Of a DNA stretch of 64,000 nucleotides, positions 30,601-41,907 are shown one piece after another; position 1 is the stretch's first letter, and each line of letters opens with the position of its first letter. This DNA comes from Ixodes scapularis (taxonomy: Eukaryota > Arthropoda > Arachnida > Ixodida > Ixodidae). The DNA lies in assembly GCF_016920785.2 (NCBI RefSeq), contig NW_024609846.1, positions 112,520,831 through 112,584,830 on the forward strand, in the 5' to 3' direction. Position numbers and translations under genes: made by a program. A model generated the notes under the pieces. The model ran no database searches. It saw only the letters and a list, made by a program, of their open reading frames with translations, and had not been told where the DNA came from.

Positions 30601-33600
30601 CCAAAAATAGCTAGGAGAATCTCATCATGGCTTTGGCGTCCATTGTGCTGCATTCATGCAAATGAATCGCCGCATGTCAAACTATTTACGCAAAGTTTCG
30701 CGGCGTAACGGGCCTTGATAATTTCGCTCAGGCGACTAAAGGGGTAAGACATTGCTATGAGGACGTAGAATTGACAATTCCAACTCGAAAAAGAGTATGC
30801 AGACTCTCACAGATGCCGACAATGTGCCATTCCAATGGTGTGTTGATGCGGGACGGGGTGCTTCTTGCCCACACACCATTGCACATGCGTTCAAACTGTT
30901 GTCTGCTCTTTCAAACGTGTCTGCTTTTTTGTCGTCTGCTCGTTCAGACGACAGCCAAACGTTCAGACGACAACCAAACGTAAGCCAAACGTTGACCCGG
31001 TAATTGCCATAAGAAGTAAGTGCAGGCCTCAAAATACTTTTAAGTTTGAAGGTTAGTTGGGTTAAGTAGGCTCGGTGTAAACAGCAGATACAAGGAGATG
31101 TTAATCGTTGTCACCAATAGCCATCACTGACTTGTAATGTCCGATTCCACTTGCGATTTTCAGTATCGACATTCACCATAGCTACCGTCCACGCTTTCGC
31201 AGCCTGAACAGCGTCGTGACTGAGGATAAAGAGCAGAATCTCATCGTGGGAGTTAGGCTTTAGCGCCCATTGCGGGGTCCACATGAAATCAATCGCCGCA
31301 CGTCGCATTATTCACGCGAAGTTTTGCAGTGAATCGAGCCTTGTTAATTTTGCTGAAGCCACTCAAGTAGTTGGACATTGTTAGGAGGACGTAGAATCAA
31401 CAATTCTAACGCGAAAAAGAGCACGGGGACTCACATCGATGCCAACAACATTGCATTTGAATGGTTTGTTTATGGGCGACGGTGAGCTTCTTGCCCACCC
31501 TCCGTCGCGCATGCGCGGCACCGGTGGCGTCCGCTAGGGGCGCTCCGGTTTGTTTGTAAACATGAGTTGGTGTGTAAACCATGTTTAAAAATCATGTTTT
31601 TTGGACAGTGTAACGACCGTGCTGCAAAAAAACGTCATGGTAGCTGTTTGTAAACATGAGTTGGTGCGTAAACCATGTTTAAAAATCATGTTTTTTGGAC
31701 TGTGTAATGACCGTGCTATACCCTACGGGAGCATGTGCAAAAAAACGTCATGGTAGCTATATAAAAAGGTTGAACAGATAATTCAACTTAATTTAATCTG
31801 CAAATAATAAAATGGATATGATAAAAACATAGTTAATTATTGGAGTCCTTGTATTAGTTGGACTCCACTGCATCACGTAATTGGGATGCGGTTTCGGTTT
31901 CAAACATATCCGGGTCTTCTGTCATTCAGCAACCGTTGTAACAATGCCGCTTGTCCTGCCAAAGCTTGAAATCGTCGTGGAATGTGGTTGTAGAACCTCA
32001 TTATGGATTAGAATTATATTAAATATAAAATGAAGCACTAAAAGTTATCATCCCAAGAGGATTTGAATTTTGAACTTCGCGAAGTTAGTAGCGCGCACAT
32101 GACCCCTCGACACATCAGCACATTTGTTCTGGGCCGTTTATTTTCGCAGGTATTGTCCTAGAACATAGTTTCCATGACTGGCCTTATGGTTGTGAGTTTT
32201 CTATTTTTTCCTTAACCACAATCTTCCTCAGAAGGAACTAGACATATCGCTCCTCAAGTATACGGAGGCAGTTTCTTTTGTTTATATTTCCAGCCTTCCC
32301 ATCTTTGTTCTGCAAGTGGATCAGCAATTTTCTGGTCGAAGCAAGAATGTATTCACGGCTTGTCATTTGACAATCATATTGAGATGCTAATCCAAGTTGC
32401 AGACACGCCGTCTCCGGAGGCGTCCAACTTCCCTCCCTGGTTTTCATGCGTGCCACCAGATGGCGTCATGGTTGTCCAGACCTGCAAAAACTATGCAGGG
32501 AGTGGACCGTTCGGCAACTGCAGCCAAGCTTTGAACGTGCTAAACGGAATGTGACTGTTAAACATAGCTCTTGAAGCGGCGGTGGTTATTCCTGATGTTA
32601 TATAAGGCTATAAATCGTTCCAAAGAAGGGCTTCTGACTGGTGTCATTTTTGGCTTTTTTTGCATGTGGCACGTGCTTTCTTTGTATGTAAAGTGATAAA
32701 CGCGCACGTGCTGGGTTGTTGAGATTGTGCACTGGGCTCTGGAATTGTAAACGTTGGACTATGACACAGCAAGCCCTCGGTTTCAAGTTCACTAAAGGCA
32801 TGCAAAGCACGCTGAATCGATCACGAAGGATGGGATGCTGAAGTCCTGTTGTGGCGACAATATGCTATGTGCTTATTAGGTACACCCCGATTCCACAGCA
32901 GGCAAAACTCTTCTCTCGTTTGCACAAACAAGTCTAAAAGAAAGTAGAAAAAAAATGACACATTATTGGCATACTTTTTATGATATGATAGTATATGTCA
33001 GGGGTCGCGAGACTGACCTGACCTAAGAGCTGCAAACAAAACCACAAAACTTCCAAGAGCTGCTGAGAGGGGGGGGGGGGGGGGGTCGCTAAATTTTTGT
33101 CCAGAGTAATAAACGAAACTCGAACTAATTTCAATCTATCCAAGTCAAAAGCAATCCAAGTGTACGTAAGGTAGCAGTAGCACCAAAACTATCGAACCGC
33201 AACCTCTCTTTCAATTTAAAACACGTTCCATTTTGGCCACCCAGGGGTGGCCAAAATGCGGCTTGCGAGCCGCAGCTTGGCCACCCCTGGGTGGAGTGCA
33301 ACATTTTTTATCAATTCATTAAGCCCAAATGTCTACTAAAACTCCAATAAAGTTGACCTGGTAACAAGACTCATTGAACATTGGTTCCGGTTTCAAAACA
33401 CAGTGAGGCAGAGCATGGGAGAGCTTCCATCTATGGACTTTGTTCATTGAACAGAAAACAAATTTGTTAACACAATGCAGAAAGTAAACACCCTTTACTT
33501 TAATTACAGGCTACATTTGACTAACAAAACGTAATGGTGCACTATGCTTGCACTTCAAGGTGAAGTAAAACTGAATGTGTTAAAAATAGTATTCACCAAG

Positions 33601-34454
33601 TCACTGTACCCCGAGCATTCCTCTGCAACATGGTGCCGTTTGCTGGAAAGTGGGCAGCGGTACTCCGCGGGTTATTTTCTTTTCTTCGCATTCTTCGTCA
33701 GGTAGCAGGGGTAGCCCAGAAACTTTGTTAGCACTGCGTCTTTTGCCGGAGCAGCTTTCCATTGGGCACTCACGATAATGTGGACCTTGTAGACGGCTTT
33801 CCACAATTTACTCGCAAACCTTGACTCAAAATGGCTCTTGCAGACTAAGTCTGGCAGCTGCAGCAGGTGGTCTTTGCGTGGGATCGCGTCACGTTATACC
33901 TTTAAGTGGTCCTCTTTGGGAGTAGTGAAAAGGGACAGTTTTTCCGTTCATGTGTTGTATCTCACGTTGCACAGTGGCACGAAGCACTTCTTCCCATTGG
34001 TGGGAATTTATGGAAGCTCGAGCCAACTAGAAACAAAAGGATAACTGCAGAAAACTATGCAGCACTGCAGCCCAGCGCACGCTATCGCCTGCTGCAGCTC
34101 AGGAAAGAATGGTTTTGGCGTTGGTGCCGTGCTCTGGTGGCAGGAGAGAGAACTGTGGGCTGATCTTCGCCACGGCGGCTCTTTGGCGGAGGCGCAGCGT
34201 TGTGTCAACTAAAGTATTTCTATCGCCGTGTTCCAGGGTTTCTAAAAGTATGCAAACTGGTAGCTTGCATGCCCTGCTTCAATATAAATAGGCTAAATGT
34301 TTGATATATAAACCGACAGTAAATGCCAACAAAGAAACGAGTAGGGAAGGATTAGCAAAACATTGTGGCATGTTTGATCTGCAGAGGGAGCCCACATGTC
34401 AGTTGCAACTGAGAGCTCTCCAAGATCACAGGGATGCCTGCGTTGAGAAAGATC

Positions 34455-34538
<84 letters not shown>

Positions 34539-37500
34539 CAATCAATCAATCAATCAATCAATGTTTTTAGTGAAGTGCCCAGGAACAACCTTGCGGTCTT
34601 AGTACAGGTGCACTCGGGAAACATGGAAATCAACACTACACACGACAAAGAAACAGTAAACAATAAAACACTTAAAAAAGATCACATATATCACATAAAC
34701 TCGCTATAGTCGGTTACAAGTCAAGAAGGTAGGAGAAGCTCCTCCCACAAGTGTGATGCGCCCTTTTCAAATCTCTCCGCAGTCGAAAGAAGAGTTCACT
34801 GGAAACGCTCCTTGTTCCGCTTCAATGGATTCCCACTTGTCTCCGATCCCACTTTTTACGAAAGCGACCTTTGTATTCATCGGAGAGGGAACCGAGCCCC
34901 TGAAAGCAGCCTTTGTATCCATCGGGGGGGAAGCTAATCCCCGAAAGTTGTATTTGTTTCCGTCGGTGGGGGAGAACTCTAATCTCCCTCTCGTGGCTTC
35001 CACAATGCTAAGTCAAAGTCGAAAGATAAAGCAAATATGTACAGAAAGGCGAGACCCTTCACGCGCGTTGTCCGCGACGTCACGGAAACGGTGGGACGCT
35101 ATTGGATGCAAAGGTGGCGGAGGGATATCTGATTCCCTTTGAGGGGCATTTGCCGCTACCTTCTTAACCTGTAACTGGCTATAGGCTATACCACCACGAT
35201 AGCGAAAGGAAAGGAAAGCGAGAGTATAAAAATTGGTTCTAAGGAACTTAATCAGGTGCAAAAAAAAAAAAAAAAATGGGAAGTCAAATTTAGGTGAGGA
35301 ACTTCAGCGCTCTGATGAACTCCGGTGTGTTATTGTTAAATATATCAATAGAGTCTGTAAAAGAGGAATTGTAGGTGTGCCCAATTCTCGACACGGGGTC
35401 GTGAAGATTAGTTACGGGAGCATTGTAGAAGGATGCATTTTGCCTTGTAGTTTTTACGGGAATTTTCAAACGCACATTTGATATCAATGATGTGCAGTCA
35501 GTGATGCCATGAATAAGTTTGTACAGAAATAGGATGTCGGCATGTTCTCTCCTACGCCGCAGGGTGGGCAATGCCAAGCTATGTTGGACTGGGACTGCTG
35601 GATCATCGTTTGAGGTGGACGCATTGCGCGACGGGAAACGATGTCTGTAGATACATAAGAACTTATTCTGAACACGTTCGATTCTAGCCGAGGTTGTCGC
35701 GCAGATTCCATTCCATACAACAGAGGCATACTCGACGTGTGGTCGACATAAAGCACTGTACAGTGTGACAAAAGTACTAGGGTTATTAAACTCTTTAGTA
35801 ATGCGGCACGTGATACCAAGCGTACGTAAAGCTGAGCTCACAATATGGTCAACATGACTCGAAAAGCGTAATGTATTATCAAATACAACTCCAAGGTCTT
35901 TGATTTCATTCACACGTGTCAAAAGAACTGACTGAATGTCATAAGAGAATATAATATTATGTGTCTTTCGAGTGTAGGACATGACTTTAGTTTTCGAACT
36001 ATTTAGTTTTAGGGCATTCTGATTGCACCAGTTTTCGAATGCATATACATCATTTTGTAGCAGAACACAGTCGCGTTCGTCTCGTACCTCTATAAACATC
36101 TTAATGTCATCTGCATATTGTAGAAAGGAAGAGTGACGGATCACAGCCGAAACATCATTCACAAAAACTGAAAACGGAACAAATAATAATAATAATAATA
36201 ATAAACTTTATTTTTTCCGGTGCCCACAAACAACCTCAGGGTCTACTGTGTGGTGTGCAAAACATAAGTGGAATTTATACATGTATAAAAATACAAGAGT
36301 ATACAGGTGATTAGTACATCTAAAACAAGAAACATAAGGTGTAGATTCTATGGGTATACCTGCACTGTTATGCTTAAAAGGAAGACATCTACTTGCAGAC
36401 ATGCCAAATGAAGTCCTGATGGGAGATAAAAATATCAAAGTTAAATTCCCGAACAGCATTAAAAGCCAATTGTACTCTCAATAAATGTGATGCGTAGGAC
36501 ATACCAGCTGGGTAAAAAGTTTATCTGTTCTGGCTGGTGCGGTTTTGAACATGGAAATAAATAAATTGAACAAAATCCATCGAACTCACATCTCCACAAA
36601 CTACCTTGTGCAATAATATAAAATCTCTACTGCCTTCTCACAGACAGCTTATGCAATGAAAATTGGTGTAGCAATGATTCATAATGGTAGAAATGCTCTT
36701 TGTCGATAGATATTTGGACATTTTCAATCACAGTAACCTGCGTAAGAGTCTAGGAATTACAGATAGCAGAGTTCAGCTCCAACCGTGATCTAACTATAAT
36801 GATTACGGTTGGAACCTAGCTCCTACCGTGATCCTAGTTATGCTATCAATACCAGTAGACTTTTTAGGTTTAAGTTTGTTTATGGCTTCTAAAACTTCAT
36901 CATCATTAATTGTAAATGAAGACAAAACACTAGACGGAGCTCCAAAGGCACCATATATGCTTTTCGTTTACACAAGGGAATAGCAAGAATTTGAAAAATC
37001 AGCAGAACGATTTGCAATCTGTTTTGGCAAACGCTGGAATCCTGCAATCTGTTTTGGCAAACACTGGAAACCTGGAAGGCAGATATTTTGATTATTTTCA
37101 TGCAGATGTTGTTTACTGAAGTACCAGAATTCCTTAGGGTTGTTCATTATACTACATTCACCCTATTTAGGTGCATACAGTTGTCTTGTTCATAAGCTGT
37201 TTTACTAGATTGCGACACGGGGCAAGTCCTATGTAGGGTTTATCTCTTAAAGTGTGATGACCATGCATACTATTGTTAGCTATTCAAAGAAAATTTTGTT
37301 TCTACGACTCGTTGGTTTATTTACTTAGAAATACTGATTATGCATATATGAATATATCCATGTTTTTTTTCTCTTTCCAGTATGTGGTCGTCCACATCAG
37401 CACGGATCAAAAAATGTCTTTCGGCGGCAGCACCGAACCGTGTGCCATTGCGAACCTGTACAGCATCGGGTGCCTTGGAGATGCCGAAAATAAGAAGCAT

Positions 37501-38354
37501 TCAGCTGCCCTCTTCAAGCATGTCGAGAAAACACTGGGCATCAAGGGTGACAGGTATGTAGCTCTACTGGCAGTGATGTCACCCAACCGTGAGACTACAG
37601 TTGCCTCGCACCTCTGGTTGAGGCTAGTTTGACCACCAGGTGTTCCCAATGTATAGCATTGCATAGTGTCTCCAGTACTCGGGGTAACTTAAGGTTCAGG
37701 TGTCATTAACAAGCACAAGTCTAGGGATATGGGCAGTACACTGAAACTTTCATGTCTGCACAGCAGGTGAAGGCTAACCATCCATATTAATTACGCAGAA
37801 CACGGGCAAGGGTAAGGCTATGAACATGAGCCCTTTGATTTGGAAGCTTCTTCTATTGCATGAGCTTGTAAGCTGAGTTAGTACTTGATATCCATTTTTT
37901 ATCCTTTGCTGTGGTCAAAGGTAGGGTAAAAAGAAGTGGGTTTTCGCTCTTCATTGTAGTATGCATGACAGTTGAATCTCGCAGCCAATAGGACAAGTAA
38001 GTTAACGAGCATCTCTTCAAATCTTTGAAGTGGATAGTAGTAGCTTGTGTCATGTTGTGGGGTTTAGTTACCAACAGAGGTACTGGTTGCAGTTACAAAA
38101 GGGTTCTACAGCGGCGGCGGCGATCTAAACCAGGAGAGACATCAAGCATAGTAGCGCGGTTTCACATCTCCGCAGCAGTGTTCGCGACGTTTAGGCTACA
38201 TCGCCACGGGTTCGGTTCGATAAAACCTCCATCGTGCTGATGATCTTTATACTGTTTCTCTCAAAGACAGAAGAAAAAACGTACCATAGTAGGACAGGGT
38301 TTAAGAGCGTTCATTAGAACACTTTTAAAAGAAATCTAATATCCCCATCCAAAA

Positions 38355-38389
<35 letters not shown>

Positions 38390-41300
38390 CCACCCTTCCG
38401 GCAAGGCAGGAAAGAGATCTTACCTGCCAGGCATAAGGTCCCTAATGCAGAGGTCAGAAAAGCATCCGAGAGAGGTCGTGGCGACACATACGAACCTTGT
38501 CATGGCCACTAGGCGAGTCCCCCTTCCCAAGACGAGAGGAAATGCAAAATCTCCTTGCCCAGCACTTGGTACTGCTTCTGAGAACACAGGTTCCCGAATG
38601 AAAGGGTGTAGAGCCAGGCCCCCCAATACAGGCAGCCGGCCTCTCCCCTGCGAAAGCTAAGCAGCTACAAAAAAAAAAAAAGTAGGAGACTGCCAGCTAG
38701 GCTGCAGCTGAAGGTACCTTACCACCGCCATTATGGCAGCCATTGGGGAGGGGGATTCCAAAGGGAATGTATAGCTAGTTGCAATCGGTTTTTCCTTCAA
38801 TAGGCCATTTCTGAGACTGCCTGGTAACAGGCCTCTTCCAAGTTAGAACATTTGGCACCGTATACTGCAAACTCTCAATTGAGTGAACTTCAAGGCCCCC
38901 AAGGAAATAGTTCACTTAACTGAAAGTTCACTAAACTGAATAAGTTCACTAGAATCTTTCACAGCATAGGGTACAGCATACATTGAGTTAAAAGTGTGAA
39001 CTACAGTTTATGGAGTCATGCACATCAATATATACAAAGTGCATAACAGTTACGTTGCTGCCTTTCTCATCTTGTAAAAAAATCTAATTTGTTTTGCACC
39101 GGTGCTCTTAAAAGGATACAATGAAATTTCGTTGGTTATTTTTTTTTGTCTCTACGTGTTCAAAGGAGCAGTATCACATCAGACACACTAATATCTTGTT
39201 CAAAAAGACACGAAAAGAAATTTTAAAGTGAATTAAACGATTAGCAAAGAGCACCTGTTGGATGTTGCTAAAGCCTCATTTGCAATGCCCATCTAGGAAC
39301 CTTGACAGGTAGTGACGATAACTGTCTCGCCAAGAACTATACATGCTTTGAACCTGACATCGTCCCGACAGCTCTGCGGCCAGCATAAGAGAAGTGGGGA
39401 GGGAGGAACTCCCCACTCAACAGGACTCTCTTTTGTGTGTCCCAGATGTCGCTATTCTCCGTCTACAAGATTATAAAAGATTAACCCGTCACTCAAAATT
39501 CACACAAAAGCAGCTTTGTGGTTAGTTGCGGGTGCCTGATTGCTGGCGTGCTTCGATCGCTTCAGTGTCTGGAATGGCTTGGGCATCCTGACGACGTCAG
39601 CCTCGCTGCAGCTTTGCTCACCCTGAGCCAGACTATGTTACGATTGCGCCGGATGAGACATGCTCTTTGCTAGCTGCTCTCTGAGCGCTTGCCATAGTGG
39701 GCCATTTATAACGAAAAACACAGCCATCAGGCTCAAAATACAAACATGTGATTGTCATTTACGGATATTGTGGATCATATTCAGCCTATTTTTGAAAACG
39801 AAAAGTATGTTTCAAATTTCGTTCAAGTACACCTTTAAAGCGTATGAAGTAACAAAGCTGTCCAGAGAGCCTATGTTTTTTTGCACTTCCTCTGGTACAA
39901 CTTGTTGCTGTAACGAAGCCATACCGCAACGGCATCGTTCACTGGCTTGACGTATTCCGTGCAGAGTCGTTTCCTGATGGAATTGAACGCAGTTTCTCCT
40001 TCAAGCTTCAACTTTTGCTTCACTATTGTTGACAAGGTCGGCGGTGGAATCCCATAGGCCTTCGCAACGTCCACTTGCCCTTGACCGTTGTCCAGGCGCT
40101 GAAGGATTTTGAGCTTGTCGGATAGAGACAACCGCTTCCACTTCATCATACTCATTAGTCATTACGAAAGTGGGCGCACAAACTGCTGTCCTGCTGTTGT
40201 TACCCAAAACTAAGATGGCCGAACGGAACCGATGACGAAAAAAAAACAGATACTTCACATGGTTCGTTTTCGTCTATCGCACTGCCGCTTTGCCTCGGCG
40301 GCGCTGTAAATGCCAGCGATGATACTCTGCCGCTGCAGAGGCAGTTGCGGCGGGGCGGCGGGCATTGGCTACGCCAGCACTGCAGAGCAGAATGCTTCGT
40401 TGAACTGATTGCAAAAATAATCCTGGGTCCACCGATGAAGTTCGTTGAACTGAAATATTCACTATTTTGAAATTTGTTAATTTGTGAAACATTTTTTGCA
40501 TGAATGCTTAGGAAAACTGCCAGGGATTTTTTTACAGTTTGTTATTCTGAAATATTTGTTTAACTGATGTTTGCTCAAGTAGAGAACTTACTGTATCTGG
40601 AAAGCCAATCGCTTCAGCAAATGTTTTTATGAATAGTTAATTTAACGTGTCTTTTGAAGTACTAGCCTCTGGCATGTAGCAGCCATAGGCATGTAACAGC
40701 TTTTGGTAGCACTTTTGTGTGCAGGTAACTTGATAAGCCAATACTCTTTCACATGAGTAAACTACCTAGTAGTTGAAGCTCATTTTGCTCGCAACTAATA
40801 TGTCAAAGTTTTGTGGAGGGCCACGAGGAAGTTGGCTTTTATCAAATTCTGAGACAAATCAGGGATAAGTATAGGCCAACAGTGGGTTTGCCTCTCACGG
40901 GTGGCATATTTGAGCGGGTTTATACTGCTTACTTCTGCAAAGGATGGGCATATCAGCGAGATTATGTTCAATGAAGCCATCACCCATGAACCTTGTTCAA
41001 TAAAGTATACTGAAAGATGCTTCACTCAAGAACCTGCCCAGTACATTAATTGCAACCGTGGTGTGTTTTAAAGTTTTGTTTTACCTGCTTGTGTGACTGG
41101 AGATGGTTCTTTTTCAAATAAAGACAGCACCTAGTGACCAATGTAGTGAACGCTTATGGTGGATATGGGCTCGGAGAGTGGCGTTTGCCAAATACGCTAG
41201 AACCTGTTGGAATAGGGTTAGCTGCATTGTGAAGTGAAATATGAAAGGATTCATTTACGTGGATTGTTGCTAGTATCAAACCATGTGCGGGGTATTATCT

Positions 41301-41812
41301 CGCCTGTTGTTTACTTGCATCAAGTAATGTGTGAGGAATTATCTGCTGATGGGGGGGGGATCATGCATGCACAGGACACAATTATGAAAGGGTCGGCACT
41401 GACCTTCACTCTTACTTGGTCAGTACGGGCCCTTTCAAGACCACAACCTACTTTGTTCAAGACATACCATGTTGATATGATGCACATGCTTGCACTGCGC
41501 CACACTTGTTGGTGGCTGCTCTATGCTGCTAGCTCCGAGAAATGCCGCACAAGATGGGAAGGTGGCAGTCCAGTGTGGAAGAGCTTCACTTCTGCATCAA
41601 ATGTGCTCAGTGTTTTGGGAAGCACTTGCGGTGGGGTACTTTTAGTACGGAGTGGTCACAACTCGTATATCATAGCTAATAAAGTCCACTGTAGTACATT
41701 GCAAACCATAAAGAATTTATATATTTTTGTTTTTCTATATTTCAGGATGTACATCAACTTTTTCGATATGCCTGCAACAGATGTAGGCTACAATGGGAAG
41801 ACATTTGGTTGA
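27502..41812 (+). CDS. MIF: Macrophage migration inhibitory factor, complete (3 exons, 115 aa)
   Basis: Coding exons are 27502-27609, 37381-37553 and 41746-41812, all with GT-AG junctions, in frame throughout and ending in TGA. The product starts MPTFTISTNIPASKVPDDF and contains FGGSTEPCAIANLYSIG and RMYINFFDMPATDVGYNGKT. Length 115 aa is the canonical MIF length. Pro2, the catalytic base after Met removal, and Lys33 are present, as is the YINF block near the tautomerase pocket. Cys57 is kept but residue 60 is Ala, so the CxxC oxidoreductase motif of vertebrate MIF is absent (CAIA). There is no signal peptide; MIF leaves cells by a non-classical route, and tick MIFs are known from saliva and midgut. 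It forms homotrimers. Both introns carry transposons. Confidence 0.95.
28151..28975. mobile_element. Non-autonomous hAT element (825 bp) with 8-bp target duplication
   Basis: It starts CAGTGTTGCC and ends GGCAACACTG, a perfect 10-bp inverted repeat. The flanks are CTAATGTT (28143-28150) and ATAATGTT (28976-28983), an 8-bp duplication with one mismatch. Subterminal AAGTCGCTAAA-type motifs occur near both ends. A T-run at about 28163-28182 follows the left terminus. No transposase is present. It lies in MIF intron 1. Confidence 0.82.
29720..29818. repeat. Short tandem duplication, about 50-bp unit
   Basis: ATTTTAATTTTCTT followed by TATTCATTAATCCAGAAAGACATTGA occurs twice in succession. Confidence 0.8.
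30281..31510. repeat. Tandem duplication, about 611-bp unit, two diverged copies
   Basis: TTGACCCGGT at 30381 recurs at 30992. The following landmarks repeat in order: AGAAGTAA, TGCAGGCCTCAAA, GGTGTAAACAG, GCCATCACTGACTTG, TTTTCAGTATCGACATT and GAGGACGTAGAAT. Units also carry TTCAAAC(G/T)TGTCTGCTCTTT-like phrases. No open frame is conserved between copies. Confidence 0.85.
31551..31760. repeat. Tandem duplication, 94-bp unit
   Basis: TGTTTGTAAACATGAGTTGG occurs at 31551 and 31645, with near identity through AACGTCATGGTAGCT. The second copy carries a short extra segment before AAAAAAACGTC. Confidence 0.88.
32999..33293. mobile_element. hAT-like remnants with CAGGGGT termini and hairpins
   Basis: CAGGGGTCGCGAGAC begins near 33000. 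Nested palindromes CATTTTGGCCACCC/GGGTGGCCAAAATG (33231-33258) and CCAGGGGTGGCCAA...TTGGCCACCCCTGG (33242-33292) follow. CAGGGGT...ACCCCTG ends are common in hAT MITEs. A 17-bp G homopolymer lies at 33069-33085. Target duplications were not found. Confidence 0.55.
34455..34562 (-). repeat. (AAT)n then (AATC)n microsatellite, tail of a minus-strand LINE
   Basis: About 28 AAT units and six AATC units. On the minus strand it follows GTTCCTGGGCACTTCACTAA, the same kind of GGGCAC-containing 3' end as at 36205-36240, so it is read as a LINE tail. Confidence 0.85.
34563..34740 (-). mobile_element. LINE 3' end (minus strand)
   Basis: The 3'-terminal sequence reads GGTTGTTCCTGGGCACTTCA before the (ATT/GATT)n tail on the minus strand. 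It is related in style to the LINE end at 36205. No coding part is recognised. Confidence 0.45.
34858..34990. repeat. Tandem repeat, about 42-bp unit, three copies
   Basis: Units share (A/G)CCTTTGTAT(T/C)CATCGG followed by GAG/GGG and ...CCCCGA/CCCCTGA. The third copy is diverged. An open frame on either strand results from the unit being a multiple of three. Confidence 0.7.
35290..36182 (-). pseudogene. LINE reverse transcriptase, catalytic palm to C-terminus
   Basis: On the minus strand the frame begins just before PFSVF.NDVSAVIRHSSFLQ and includes the catalytic box YADDIK (two Asp). It continues with ENWCNQNALKLNSSKTKVMS, EIKDLGVVFDNTLRF and CRPHVEYASVVWNG, the standard order of a CR1/jockey-type RT. 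About 290 codons are uninterrupted to the stop at 35290. The 5' part is cut off by the (AAT)n tail of another LINE at 36182, so it is 5'-truncated or interrupted. It lies antisense within MIF intron 1. Confidence 0.88.
36183..37150 (-). pseudogene. Internally deleted LINE: RT N-terminal segment plus 3' end
   Basis: On the minus strand, 37140-36845 reads EFWYFSKQHLHENNQNICLP and then TINDDEVLEAINKLKPKKS, the segment preceding RT motif 1 in LINEs. The 3' end reads CCTGAGGTTGTTTGTGGGC, then CCGGAAAAAATAAAG, followed by (TTA)n at 36203-36182. The catalytic palm is missing, so the copy is deleted internally. A 33-bp duplication (CTGCAATCTGTTTTGGCAAA) lies at 37010-37070. Confidence 0.65.
37381..37553 (+). 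CDS. MIF: MIF exon 2
   Basis: 173 nt encoding residues 37-93 plus two bases of Arg94. It opens YVVVHISTDQKMSFGG and contains the CAIA tetrapeptide. Donor AG|GTATG. Confidence 0.95.
38357..38387. repeat. Poly(C) run, 31 bp
   Basis: Uninterrupted C homopolymer in MIF intron 2. Assembly length may be unreliable here. Confidence 0.95.
38865..40593 (-). mobile_element. Tigger/pogo-like DNA transposon, about 1.73 kb
   Basis: The left end is TA|CTGCAAACTCTC and the right end, reverse complemented, is TA|CAGTAAGTTCTC. TA flanks both (38863-38864, 40594-40595). Inside, the minus strand encodes the N-terminal DNA-binding part of a Tigger transposase (39871-40155), and the rest of the transposase is lost. 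Size and TA target fit the pogo group of Tc1/mariner. Confidence 0.75.
39871..40155 (-). pseudogene. Tigger transposase N-terminal helix-turn-helix (CENP-B/psq type)
   Basis: KRLSLSDKLKILQRLDNGQG near residue 7, followed by VDVAKAYGIPPPTLSTIVKQ, is the CENP-B N-terminal helix-turn-helix seen in Tigger/pogo transposases. The frame degrades after about residue 75 (VNDAVAVWLRYSN). The DDE catalytic domain is not detected. Confidence 0.85.
41746..41812 (+). CDS. MIF: MIF exon 3 (coding part)
   Basis: 67 nt completing Arg94 and encoding MYINFFDMPATDVGYNGKTFG plus TGA (41810-41812). Acceptor TTTCAG. Confidence 0.95.
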
Positions 41813-41891
41813 TTTGCAGCAGTTGCTTCTCTCCCTGCAATGATGCACATGCAGAATATTTTGTTCTTGGTGGCGGTATAATTTTGTATTA

Positions 41892-41907
41892 AATAAAGAG
41901 AAATAAA
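41892..41907 (+). terminator. MIF polyadenylation signals
   Basis: Two AATAAA hexamers at 41892 and 41902, about 80-90 bp after the MIF stop codon. This gives a short 3' UTR. Confidence 0.75.

Larger units (their letters stand above)
27610..37380 (+). other. MIF intron 1 (9771 bp)
   Basis: Donor GTAAG at 27610 and acceptor TTTCCAG ending at 37380. It contains the 825-bp hAT element, tandem duplications, a (AAT)n-tailed LINE end, two LINE fragments and hAT hairpins, listed separately. The stretches 28984-29720, 31759-32998 and 33296-34454 show nothing recognisable. Confidence 0.9.
37554..41745 (+). other. MIF intron 2 (4192 bp)
   Basis: Holds a 31-bp C homopolymer (38357-38387) and a Tigger-like element (38865-40593). 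The stretches 37554-38356 and 40594-41745 show no recognisable gene or element. Confidence 0.9.

Noticed and set aside
34293..34709. Open frames of poly-Ile or poly-Asn
   Set aside because: They are translations of the (AAT)n microsatellite, not genes.
37273..37632. 119-codon open frame over MIF exon 2
   Set aside because: The conserved MIF segment is confined to 37381-37553 with splice sites on both sides; the flanks are intronic read-through.
41234..41812. 192-codon open frame ending at the MIF stop
   Set aside because: Only the last 67 nt are MIF exon 3. The upstream part is intron 2, with a proper acceptor at 41745 and no conserved sequence.
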